From the NCBI GenBank assembly GCA_954871525.1, contig OX940860.1, positions 22,786,001-22,850,000 on the forward strand: a DNA stretch of 64,000 nt, given 5' to 3'. The DNA comes from Parietaria judaica (lineage: Eukaryota > Streptophyta > Magnoliopsida > Rosales > Urticaceae). This document shows, piece by piece, positions 46,376-56,527 of the stretch. The notes under the pieces were generated by a model. The model made no database searches. It was not told the DNA's origin and worked only from the letters and a program-made list of their open reading frames with translations. Position 1 is the stretch's first letter. Each line of letters opens with the position of its first letter. The translations under genes were made by a program, and so were the position numbers.

Positions 46376-47128
46376 CAACAAAATTTGGGAAACACATATT
46401 TTTGTTAATTTTTTTTATGAACGTTGGCCAAATGTCGCAGTGCATATTTCTGTTAATTTGATATCAAGTTACATTTGATCAACGTTCGAAAAAATTTGTT
46501 GAGTTTTGATGTAGCCCGAACAATAACGAAAACTGCGAATTTTCTAGAAAAGCTATGAAGCTCTGTATTTTCATTCAATCATCAACTAATTAATTCCTCT
46601 CTCTCAATTACAAATATATAGAAAATATAAAAACTCTTAAAACTTATTTTCCTAAATTAAGGCACGATTGATATACTATTGATTATTGATTGCCTAAATA
46701 TAATTCCTAAAAGACTCATCAATCAAGCAAAATTAAAGCCTTGAATTATTCAAGGAAATAATCAGCAATAATAAAAATAAATAATAAAAGAAATTATGAA
46801 AATGAGATGATCTTTTTTTCTTTAATTTGCATGCTCCATGCAATACGTTTGCATCAAGTTTAAATAATTTTGCCGTTATTTTTTAGTTTATGGCTTAAGT
46901 TTATCCCTAATCGAAACTTGAAAGACACAAATTCTTAGATAAAGTTTCAATTTCGTTGTGCTGACGATTTATTTTAATATTAATTTTGTAAAAGTTTAAA
47001 ATAAATTGTTTATGTAAGTATGGCGGCCTAAATAAGAGTCTGCCTATATATGGAAAAATCCCTAAACGGGAAGACTTTGCATTCGTAACATCGCAATTTA
47101 AGCAACGAATAACAGTAAAAAAATGAAT

Positions 47129-47960
47129 GAAATAGGTAATAAATTAATGGGATATAAAGAAAAGAAGAAAACTGTACATTCACCACGTGAGCTTTCGGTG
47201 GTTAGCTTCTAAATTTGTAATTAATTAATTGTTAATATTTTCTTATTTCTTTTCCATCATATTATTCTTTGCGTCAATAATAAACTGATTGATATTTATA
47301 CTATAGCTTATTGTCAGCAAAATTTTGTTGGTCAACATAGCAATTTTTTGGGTAATTTAACGTGATAGGAAACTTCAAGGTCGTTACGAAATTTAGTGCA
47401 GAATTAATTGCTGCATATTGCAGATGATAAAATCTACTTCTCTTGCATATGTGTACTTTCTATTTCTTATGTAAAATGTTCAACTAAAATATGGGTATTA
47501 GGTCCGGTTTGAAATTGTTGTGGAGTTATAAAATTATTTTTAATAATAGTTTAATAAAAAGTATTAATTAATTAAGTAATTTAGTATTTGATTAAATAAT
47601 TTAATAACAATCACTTTTTAAAAGTAATTTAAAAACATATTATTTTAAAATACATTTTATATGTACATTTTCACTTATTATTGAGTTCCTCTCTTCGAAG
47701 TCATTCCAACGCTAATTTTTTATAAATTAATTTGTCGGCTACAAAATTCTCAAATTAAAACTATTTAAATAAGAAAAAAGAAATATTCTCCTTAAAATAC
47801 GGGAAAAGCAAGAACAAAAATGGAGAAAAGCTTCACTTAAACACATTGGAAATAGCTTTTGGGATTAGTGTTGGAAGGGTGATTTTGGTTTTTTTTTTTT
47901 TTTAAACAAAAACAAAGTGAAGAAAAATACTTACAATTCTCAATATTTTTTTTAAAGTAT
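47129..47960. repeat. Paralogous copy of the flanks of the DEAH helicase locus
   Basis: 47129-47213 matches 54837-54921 (3' side of the helicase), and the stretch from 47269 with gaps to 47960 matches 63740-64000 (5' side), in the same order and orientation. Only about 55 bp lie between the two parts here, against about 8.8 kb at the helicase locus. No gene is present; the rest of 46376-48402 is AT-rich and featureless. Confidence 0.75.
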
Positions 47961-48591
47961 CAATTTGCTTCTTTTTAATTTTGCTTAGTAAAAACATATT
48001 TTTTTTTAAAGAAATTGATTTAATTTTAATTTGTCGAACACAATATCTTTCTTAAAATTAAGAAGAAGAAAGGAAAACACTCCTCCAAGAACAATCCAAA
48101 AAACAAGGCCTTAGTGTAGTGCAACTAGCACATTTTCGTGATCACATAAAAAACACTTACATTTTAACTTAAGAGACAAATAATTAAAAACATTTTCAAA
48201 ATTAAACACATATTTTTAATAATTTCATAATGTATTTCAATATTATTTTCATTCAAAATAAAAGTGAAAACTATAGCTAAATCCAAAACCATAGGTTTTT
48301 GGTTCCGAATTTGACCGATCCGGTCAAAACAGAACCAAATTCAAGTGTCGATCCATATTTTGCAAGCATTGTTAGTAACAAATTAATTTAATATTTCATT
48401 TAGGGCTTATTAGCAAAATACTCATTTAATTATAAAGTTTTTAAAAGATTACTCAAAAGTTTGATAAAATTAAAGAAGTACTCAAGTGGTGTTTTATAGA
48501 CAAAAATAACCCCATCTTCTCCTTATCTCTCGATCATCATTCGACGAAGCCTTCAATCACCCTTCTTCTTCAACTAAGTTGTTCGACCTCC

Positions 48592-49175
48592 ATGGATTCC
48601 GGCGCCGAAGCTCCGGCGATCGCGAAGCTGAAGGCTTGGCTCAAAATCAGGTGCCGAAGAGGCCTCAGCCGTCGTTCGCCGACGCCGGAGCTCCGACCAG
48701 TCCCGAGGCGGAGCGACCCCTCGTCATCTACGAGGACCATCCCTCCGCCGGTGGAGCCACCCTGGCCCAGCTCGAATGGTCCCCCTCCAACCACATGCTC
48801 TGCACCTATCAGTGACGTCAAATGGTCCCTCTCTCTCTCTCTAGCTCCGGCTCCGAAGCCGTTCGTGATTTTCTACTTGATGTACGGACACATCGAGGGC
48901 TTGGCTCGCCGTATGAAGAAGGGTCTGGACGGCGTCGAAGGCGTGGAGGCGTCTCTGTTTAGGGTTCCGGATACTCTGCCGGCGAGCATGCTGGAGCAGA
49001 TGAAGGCTCCGGCGAAGGATCCCGAGGTTCCGGAGATCTCGGCGCAGAGCTCGCGGAGACGGACATCGTGCTGTTCGGGTTCCCGACGCGGTACGGGGCG
49101 ATGGCGGCGCAGATGAAGGCGTTCTTCGACTCGACGGGGCAGCTCTGGAAGGCCAGTAGAAGCTCGCGGGGAAAC
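48592..49175 (+). pseudogene. FQR1-like NAD(P)H:quinone reductase fragment (flavodoxin fold)
   Basis: From 48853 the frame reads V-I-F-Y-L-M-Y-G-H-I-E-G-L-A-R-R-M-K-K-G, the N-terminal flavin-binding part of WrbA/FQR1-type quinone reductases, with valine-initiated V-E-G-V-E and P-D-T-L-P following. At about 49046 a one-base indel moves the frame; the other frame continues [28 protein letters not shown] further break follows at about 49150, and the rest of the enzyme is missing. A (CT)n-AG stretch directly before the homologous part (48828-48842) looks like a retained intron acceptor, which suggests DNA-level capture. The upstream exon-like part (48592-48815) is not recognised. Not a functional enzyme. 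Confidence 0.75.
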
Positions 49176-49732
49176 TGACGGCGCCGGAGGGGCTGAATCG
49201 GATGACGTCGACGATCTCTTTGCACTCTTCCTGGCCTTCTTGGTCACGCTTCTGTGCTCGGTGTACTTTATCGGACACAGTATACTCTCATCCATGATGG
49301 TGTTCATCATCTTCTTCCTCTTTTTTCTCTCAGATTCTCATAGACAGTGAAGAATGGAAGATGGGTTTTGTGATCACTTGGGTTCTTGACCGATCGCAAT
49401 CGGAAAACTGAAGCACAGAAGAGAGAGAGACTGTTACGACTTTGGTTTCGGTGTGTGTGTGTGAGAGAGGGACAGAGAGAGGGAGTGAGTTCAGAGTTAT
49501 GTACTTTTGTAGTCAATGATGAGTGAATAAAACATGCAACATGGTATTCATCATAATGCATACTCATATCAATTAACGTTTAAATCCATATTTTTATTTT
49601 TATTTTGGGGATGTATCTACCTACCATCGTCAGAGTAGAGTAACATTGGGTTAAAAAAAAAGTTCTATTAAAGAAAAGGAACATTGGGTTCTCCTATTCC
49701 TATATATGATTATTGATATCAATTTATTTCAG

Positions 49733-51211
49733 CTGGAGTTACACTTATGTAACTGGAGTTACACTTATGTAACTAAAGTTATATTTGGGTAACTACAGTT
49801 ACACTTATGTAACTGGAGTTACACTTATGTAACTAAAGTTACATTTGGGTAACTGCAGTTACACTAATGTAACTGGAGTTACACTTATGTAACTAAAGTT
49901 ATTAAAATTACATTTGGGTACATTTATGTAATTGGAGTTACGCTTATGTAACTAAAGTTACATTTGGGTAACTACAGTTACACTTATATAATTAAAGTTA
50001 CATTTGGGTAAGTACAGTTACACTTATGTAACTAAAGTTACATTTGGGTAACTACAGTTACATTTATGTAACTGGAGTTACACTTATGTAACTAAAGTTA
50101 CATTTGGGTAACTGCAATTACACTAATGTAACTGGAGTTACACTAATGTAACTGGAGTTACACTTATGTAACTAAAGTTATTAAAATTACATTTGGGTAA
50201 CTACAGATACATTTATGTAATTGGAGTTACGCTTATGTAACTAAAGTTACATTTGGGTAACTACAGTTACACTTGGGTAACAAGAGTTACACTTATATAA
50301 TTAAAGTTACATTTGGGTAAGTACAGTTACACTTATGTAACTAAAGTTATATTTGGGTAACTACAGTTACACTTATGTAACTGGATTTACACTTATGTAA
50401 CTAAAGTTACATTTGAGTAACTGCAGTTACACTTATGTAACTGGAGTTACACTCATGTAACTGGAGTTACACTCATGTAACTGGAGTTATTAAAATTACA
50501 TTTGGGTAACTACAGGTACATTTATGTAATTGGAGTTACGCTTATGTAACTAAAGTTACATTTGGGTAACTACAGTTACACTTGGGTAACAAGAGTTACA
50601 CTTATATAATTAAAGTTACATTTGGGTAAGTACAGTTACACTAATGTAACTAAAGTTATATTTGGGTAACTACAGTTACACTTATGTAACTGGAGTTACA
50701 CTTATGTAACTAAAGTTACATTTGGGTAACTACAGTTACACTAATGTAACTGGAGTTACACTTATGTAACTAAAGTTATTAAAATTACATTTGGGTAACT
50801 ACATGTACATTTATGTAATTGGAGTTACGCTTATGTAACTAAAGTTACATTTGGGTAACTACAGTTACACTTGGGTAATAAGAGTTACACTTATATAATT
50901 AAAGTTACATTTGGGTAAGTACAGTTACACTTATGTAACTGGAGTTACACTTATGTAACTAAAGTTATATTTGGGTAACTGCAGTTACCCAAGTGTAACT
51001 GCAGTTACACTTATGTAACTAAAGTTACTAAAATTACATTTGGGTAACTACAGGTACATTTATGTAATTGGAGGTACACTTATGTAACTAAAGTTACATT
51101 TGGGTAACTACAGTTACACTTGGGTAACAAGAGTTACACTTATGTAACTAAAGTTACATTTGGGTAAGTACAGTTACACTAATGTAACTTATGTAACTTT
51201 AGTTACATTAA
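49733..51211. repeat. Minisatellite of 20-bp palindromic units
   Basis: About 70 units built on GTAACTnnAGTTAC plus a 6-bp spacer (ACTTAT or ATTTGG). Three subtypes differ in the central pair (GG, AA, AC) and often cycle, giving a 60-bp period. A longer period of about 250-310 bp is marked by TTATTAAAATTAC at 49910, 50178, 50488 and 50777 and a variant at 51026. Each unit is itself an inverted repeat, so either strand or a transcript could fold into many small hairpins. Confidence 0.92.
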
Positions 51212-51551
51212 CGTATTTTTTGTTCATTGCAACTCTATCTTATTAATGTTACTTCAATATCTAAAAATTAAAACTACAAAAACAATAATTACTTTCCCTT
51301 AAATGCCACAAATTTCCAAATTCAAAAAATAAACAAAATATATTACATACATGTACTTATTGTAACTGTAATTACAATACACAATTTTTTATCACTTATG
51401 AAATTGTATATATATCTTCTTGATATAAATTGCATGGGTGCTTCTCACTCCATAGCCACCACCGCTCTTATCTTCCAATCTCATTCGCTCCTCATCGCCA
51501 CTGCCCGTTCAAATATCCTCTTGACCATTTGGCCCATTCGAATTGTCAAAC

Positions 51552-52451
51552 TCAAACTCTCTCTCTGCTATCGAGAGCAAAATAAGAGAGGAAGCCATGG
51601 TTTTCTACTTCAAAGCTCGTGTACTTGCTGAGCAGCTCCGTCTTCTTCTTCTCCATCACTATCCTCTCGATCTCCTTCTCCTCCGGCAGCGGCACGTGCA
51701 CCACGAACTCCCGCTCGCTCTCATTTCGCTCCTTCAGTTCCCGCTCTCGCCGCTCCTCCTCCACCACCTCCTCTTCCTCCTCGAACAGAACCTCCCGCGC
51801 CACGGCCGCCACCATCGCCACCTCCCCACTCTTCACCGCCCGCCTCGCCTCCACCCGAATCTCCTCCACCCGAATCTCCTCCATCCTCTGCCACTCCGCC
51901 GCGGCCGAAACCCTCATCCGCGCCTCCGCCGGCGCCTCCACGCGGTCCAGGACCCCGTCCTCGTCGTCGCGGTATCCATAGTAGCTCGCGTCGATCCTCT
52001 TGTAGATGTCGTAGCGCGTGCGCCACTTCCGCAGCTCCGGCGGCTTCTCGAAGAGCTCGCGCACACCGGGGAGCTTCTTCGCCGCGCCAAAGTATCGGTA
52101 GCCCGCGCCGCGGCCGCTCGGGTTGGGGACGTCGACGATGTTGACTCTCGTCGCCACGAACCCAGCTCCTTCGTCGTTGCAGTGGACGGCGACGCCGTCT
52201 GTACTGTACTGGCCGGCGAAGTGGTGGAAGCTCGTCATGGTTTTGGAGAGAGAGTCGATGAGAAACTGAGATGTTTCAGAAACGCTCATAATACGAGCAG
52301 TGGGAGGATACGAGAGAAGCACCGAGCCTGGAAGAGTGGGCATGTATTGATCTAGAGAGGAGAACTCGTATCTTCGACTGTTCTCCGGTGTCGGAGACGA
52401 TGGTTTTATTGTTTCCCTCTTAATAACCTCAATCTCGATTTCTCTTGCCAT
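51552..52451 (-). CDS. Chimeric reading frame: BAHD acyltransferase N-terminus fused to ISY1 splicing factor C-terminus
   Basis: Open frame of 299 residues without introns from the ATG at 52451; the frame stays open upstream to 52676, but the MAREIEIEV start fits BAHD proteins. Residues 1 to about 103 resemble vinorine-synthase-type BAHD acyltransferases (K-P-S-S-P-T-P, S-S-L-D-Q, F-H-H-F-A-G, C-N-D-E-G), lacking H-x3-D and D-F-G-W-G, so no acyltransferase activity is expected. From about 104 the protein switches to the C-terminal part of the spliceosomal factor ISY1 (I-V-D-V-P-N-P-S-G-R-G, F-G-A-A-K-K-L-P-G-V-R-E-L-F-E-K, Y-D-I-Y-K-R-I-D-A, E-E-E-E-V-V-E-E-E-R, H-V-P-L-P-E-E-K-E-I-E-R). ISY1's N-terminal ~130 residues are absent and its last residues are replaced. 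It lies inside a TIR-bounded segment, so it is probably assembled by transposon capture. Expression is unknown. Confidence 0.8.
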   Translation of the reverse strand: MAREIEIEVIKRETIKPSSPTPENSRRYEFSSLDQYMPTLPGSVLLSYPPTARIMSVSETSQFLIDSLSKTMTSFHHFAGQYSTDGVAVHCNDEGAGFVATRVNIVDVPNPSGRGAGYRYFGAAKKLPGVRELFEKPPELRKWRTRYDIYKRIDASYYGYRDDEDGVLDRVEAPAEARMRVSAAAEWQRMEEIRVEEIRVEARRAVKSGEVAMVAAVAREVLFEEEEEVVEEERRERELKERNESEREFVVHVPLPEEKEIERIVMEKKKTELLSKYTSFEVENHGFLSYFALDSRERV

Positions 52452-52564
52452 GCTTTTCTGCTGATTATTCATAAATAATCTGGTACTAATGCCATAGAGC
52501 TCATCACTTCGGCGTGGCGATGCATCGGCATCAAAAGTGACGTCGTCGGAGTCAAAGAAATCGC

Positions 52565-52655
52565 CGCCATTGATGGTGGTTCGAAGCTTTCTCCAGGACG
52601 CCGCCATTGATGGTGGTTCGAAGCTTTCTCCAGGACACCGCCATTGATGGTGGAG
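52565..52655. repeat. Short tandem repeat upstream of the chimeric frame
   Basis: A ~42-bp unit containing GCCATTGATGGTGGTTCGAA and CTTTCTCCAGGAC is present twice, with a partial third copy. Confidence 0.75.
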
Positions 52656-52959
52656 GAGGACAACTTGAACGAGCAAGGAGATAGAGTGTAAATTAGAAAG
52701 AAAGGGTAGTTTAGGAAAAACACAGTTAAAATGAGTAGGAAATTAATTAATGAAAGTCTGAGTATTTTTTTTAAAAGTTTGAGTCAGAGTGAGTATTTTA
52801 CTAATAAAGCCATAGTTAAAGGATATATTTAACATTTTGTAGTTTATAAATTAGCCCTTAAAAAATCATGTTACCTCTATAGTCTTATAACATATTGAAG
52901 GTCTCGTGATATATTTATCATTATGAAGAATGTCTCATTTTCGCCAAAATTTTCGGAAC

Positions 52960-53372
52960 GTAATCGACTAGAGTGTGTTGGCAAGGGAGAACCTTCGACC
53001 TCGTCATCCGGGTGTTTCATGGCATAAACTTTTGCGGATTCGTCAGCATATTCCTCGTCATGTAGTAATTTTGTGGCTCTTTGTGAATGATGGGATATTT
53101 ACCCGACCTAAACTTCATCGACTTGGTCTTGTTCATGATGTATCATGTGTTCTTTGTGGGGTAGTCGTGAAGATGTTCAACATCTCCTCTTCGATTGTTC
53201 CTACTCACTATCTGGCAGCAATTTTGTTATCTATGTGATATTCTTTATGTTTGTCTTTCTTTTTAGGACTTGATCTTATGATTATCTCATTCCTTTGTTG
53301 CCGATTCATTTCGGAATGATATAAGTGCCTTTTTGCAGCTATGGTTTACGTATTAAGTAAAAAAAAAAAAAA
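52960..53372 (+). mobile_element. LINE 3' fragment (zf-RVT) with poly(A)
   Basis: The frame from 52975 reads W-H-K-L-L...I-P-R-H-V-V-I-L-W-L...I-F-T-R-P-K-L...G-L-V-H-D-V-S-C-V-L-C-G, the reverse-transcriptase zinc-binding region found at the C-terminus of plant L1 elements. It then degrades and ends in an A-run at about 53358-53372. Same family as the fragment at 15.7-16.2 kb. Confidence 0.78.
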
Positions 53373-53419
53373 CATATTAAGATAGATACTCGTCGTATTA
53401 AGTAAAGCGCTCTATAACC

Positions 53420-53864
53420 ATATAGCCAAACTAGAAAAACTATTTTGCAAAATAGCCAACCTTTTGATTAATATTGTCAAATAGCCAATCAACCACATTA
53501 ATAAATCACGAAAGACCGTATTACCCTTGTATTAACGTGTATTAACTATATTAACGTGTATTAACTAAGTTAATTTGTTTAAAACTAAATTAATTTTTTG
53601 TTAAAATTTTAATCACGATTTTTTATTTTTAAACAAATTAACTCAGTTAATACACATTAATATAGATTTTCTGTAAACACAAGTAAATGTTCTTATTTTT
53701 AAGAAAAATTAACTTTGTTAATACACGTTAATATGTTAAAAGAGTATTATAGGTATAAAATATGTTATTAAATAGCCACCTCATCAATTTGGCTATTTTG
53801 CAAAGAAAAAGGAAAGATTGGCTATTTGGCTAATCAAACGTTTCAATTTGGCTATTAAGAGCCA
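53420..53864. mobile_element. MITE with ATAGCCAA-rich inverted ends
   Basis: Several copies of AAATAGCCAA occur in the left 80 bp and their complement TTGGCTATTT in the right 90 bp, with GCAAAATAGCCAA mirrored on both sides. The AT-rich centre has repeated GTATTAACGTGTATTAACT-like words. Exact ends and target duplication are uncertain. Confidence 0.6.
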
Positions 53865-54042
53865 TTTCTCTTAAGTAAAACCAAAAAACGACAGTCGTCG
53901 TCGAAGAAGAGGAACTGTTTCTGTTGACTTTATTTCCTAACTGGTCATTACATATTTGGCTTTGAACAGTGCTTCATTACAGGCATTGTTTATAATCATA
54001 CTCTCTGTCTGGAACACTCGCATTATATTTTGAGTAAATGAG

Positions 54043-54305
54043 CGTTGAGGTTCGATTTTGATTACATTTTGCCCTCGTACGTTTGATTTGTTGCGTTTTA
54101 CCCCTTTCCTTTTGAATTTGTTGCAGAAAACTCTTTTCCTGTTATATATTACTTGGTGTGAGGGCAAAACCGTCAATAATAATTTCAAACTCAACAATAT
54201 TTATAATTTTGCCGTCATAATAACTAGTAGGAATTTAATATGTGAGAAGAGTAATCGCAACAATTCAAATGTAAAGGGGCAAAATGCAACCGATACCAAA
54301 CCTTA
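54043..54305. mobile_element. MITE with ~50-bp inverted ends
   Basis: Left end GAGGTTCGATTTTGATTACA and onward ATTTTGCCC...GTTGCG; the right end is the diverged complement (GCAACAATTCAAATGTAAAG then GGGGCAAAATGCAACCG). No clear target duplication. Confidence 0.65.
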
Positions 54306-55266
54306 GGCCATCTCCATTCTCCAACCATAAACCTCATTTTCGGGTTGAAACTGGTAGGTTTTACCACTTTTTTTTTTTTTTTTTTCTATTTCATTTCAAC
54401 CACAACAAAATCACCAAAAAGTATGTTTAATATTATTTTATTTAATTTATAATACCAAATATTCTAAGAAGAAGAATATACAAATGAAATGAAGTCCCTT
54501 AGTAATTTTCATTAATAAAACCAAATTTGGTTACTACTTAATAACAGTTGCACTACTGTTTTGAAACATGGTGTAACATTGGTCTAAACTGGGACGATGT
54601 TTCTCAAAATAGCGGGATTTATCGGGTGAAGCTTGGCGTAAAAGAATACACTATTTGGTGTTTTAGATTCACATTGGAGCTCCTCTAATTACGGATAAAA
54701 TAATTTGAAATAAAACTGTCGGAAAAAATAATTATCTGCCGGATGTTCTGCAGATTTTGACGGCAGAAAATGTTTTCAGGCCGGGAACTTGTGTATTACA
54801 GGTTATTTACAGCAGCAGTTTTACTTGCAAATAATAAAATAGGTAATAAATTTATGGGATATAAAGAAAATAAGAAAACTGTACTTTCACCATGTGAGCT
54901 TTTGGTGGTGAGCTTCTATTTTTTTTTTTTTTGGGACCTTATTTTCTTTTTCATTTAAAATATATCTGACTCTTTTAGATCATGTTTAACTTGTGAATTA
55001 ATCCAAAATAGAAGTCCAAAACGAAATATTTTAGAATACACTATGTGAATTAGTGCTATAAATTTATTTTCTCGCATAATACAAGTCCAAAACGAAATAT
55101 TTACTACAAACTTAATCTTACTAAATTGCCTACAAAAAGAAAAAAGAAAAAAAAAACTCTTCTTAAGTTCTCTATATATCTTTCTTTCTTCGGTAACAAA
55201 AGGCCGAACCTAGAGAGTTTCTCTTTGAACTCCATCCTCTTGCTCCGTCTCTGATTTACAATCCCA
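54306..55266 (-). other. 3' flank of the helicase gene
   Basis: No gene. Includes a T-run (A-run on the coding strand) at about 54919-54934, exactly where similarity to the 47.13-47.21 kb copy stops, and two near copies of AAGTCCAAAACGAAATATTT (55011 and 55083). Confidence 0.5.
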
Positions 55267-55942
55267 TTACCTTTCCGATGCACGCCCTTCCCCCCGAGGC
55301 ATCTTCTTCGATGTCGAATCTTCGACATCCTTGAGCTGGTAATAATGTGGAGCTATCTCAACCAACCATTCTGGCTTCAATTCAATAACCTGTCTCATAT
55401 ATTCTTTGGTCGTAAGCACCAATTCATGATATACAACCCATCTGGGAAGCACCTGGGCAAGCCCTGAGCTGGGATGAATATGAACAGTCTGTGGCGGCTT
55501 AACGGTTCTGAAAGCTCCGTTCTTCTGCAATCTCGCAGAATGAGGGAAGAAACCAGATGTAATGGACTTCTTTATGGCGTCTAAATCACCGTCATTAGAG
55601 ACGAGCTCAATCTCCACTCTCTCTAGAAGCCCCTCGAGTTGGTCGCGAATATCTCTTGCACGTTTCATGCTTCTCACCTGTATATAGTTCTCAAAGCACC
55701 ACAGCGTTGAGTAATTCGTCTCTTTCCACGAACTGTAAACCTTCAACAACGCAAGGTGGTCTCCAACATTCCCGGCATGAAAATTCATCCTTGCATTATC
55801 AGCGTGAACTTGTTTATCCTTCGGCCGGTAAAAGATCGAATTGCCTATGGAAAGCATGGAAGCAATGGAGATAATCTCATCGGAGCACTTGTACTTCTCC
55901 GATGCAACGATCATCTTCGAAAGCATGGGTTCGAGTGGAAAC

Positions 55943-56463
55943 TGTTAGGGAATAAACACCGAATCCCCTTTGAACCAAAGACGAAATGATGGCAAGAAGC
56001 GAAATAAAAATGACACCGGAGATTATAGTGGTTCGCCCCCAATGTGGGAGGTACGTCCACTTGCCGCTTGCAAATATGATCCACTAGAATCTCCAACGGA
56101 GTTGTTCGAATACACCCTCGAGCTCACTCACTCTTCCCTTGTGTTTACAAGTGTTTCCCACTTCAAGAACAAAACCCCTTTGTTCTTCCCTTCACCAGAA
56201 ATGGTGGCTACAACAGAGAAACTAAAGTCCTCACAACACAAGCTTTCTTCTCCAAGCTCTTCACACAAAGCTCTCACCTTTTCTCTCTTCTTCTTGAAGG
56301 ATGAAGAAACCCATGAGCTCTCATACATAGCCTTGGTCAAAGCTTGTCCAAGAAGACAACTTTTCCATCATGAAAGTCTAAAAGCAATGCAAGAGGAAAT
56401 ACCAATATTACCCCTAAGCTAATCATGACTTTCCCAATTGAATTAGGCTTCACATAAATAACA
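55943..56463 (-). repeat. Copia 3' LTR
   Basis: 521 bp. It differs from the other LTR by two substitutions seen (near 55977 and 56046) and one base of a C-run, so the pair is about 99.4% identical. Confidence 0.95.
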
Positions 56464-56527
56464 ATCTCCCACTTGAAGACTAATTGCAATCACCCGTCTC
56501 CAAGCTTGCAAGCGGCGGCTCCGATTA

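Larger units (their letters stand above)
48403..52812. mobile_element. Putative gene-capture (Pack-type) TIR element
   Basis: The left end (48403 on) reads GGGCTTATTAGCAAAATACT; the minus strand from 52812 reads TGGCTTTATTAGTAAAATAC. Similarity continues for about 100-130 bp with the same order of AAGTTT, TACTCA, GTGTTTT and A(A)TAACCC/CTACCC words. Between these termini lie three host gene fragments (an FQR1-like quinone reductase on plus, BAHD and ISY1 on minus) and a large palindromic minisatellite. No transposase is present. A target duplication could not be recognised, so superfamily assignment (Mutator-like is most plausible) is inference. Confidence 0.6.

Noticed and set aside
48841..49310. 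Two minus-strand frames of 145 residues
   Set aside because: Antisense of the FQR1-like fragment, whose plus-strand homology is clear.
49733..51211. Regular short repeats that superficially look like a CRISPR array
   Set aside because: The units are contiguous 20-mers with 6-bp spacers that are not unique, there are no cas genes, and the DNA is plant nuclear. It is a minisatellite.
51543..52355. 270-residue open frame on the plus strand
   Set aside because: It is the antisense of the BAHD-ISY1 frame; its Leu/His/Arg-rich content is a shadow of E/K-rich codons.
55970..56422. 150-residue plus-strand frame, repeated at 60594-61046
   Set aside because: It is within the two Copia LTRs, on the strand opposite to the element; repeated only because the LTRs are repeated.
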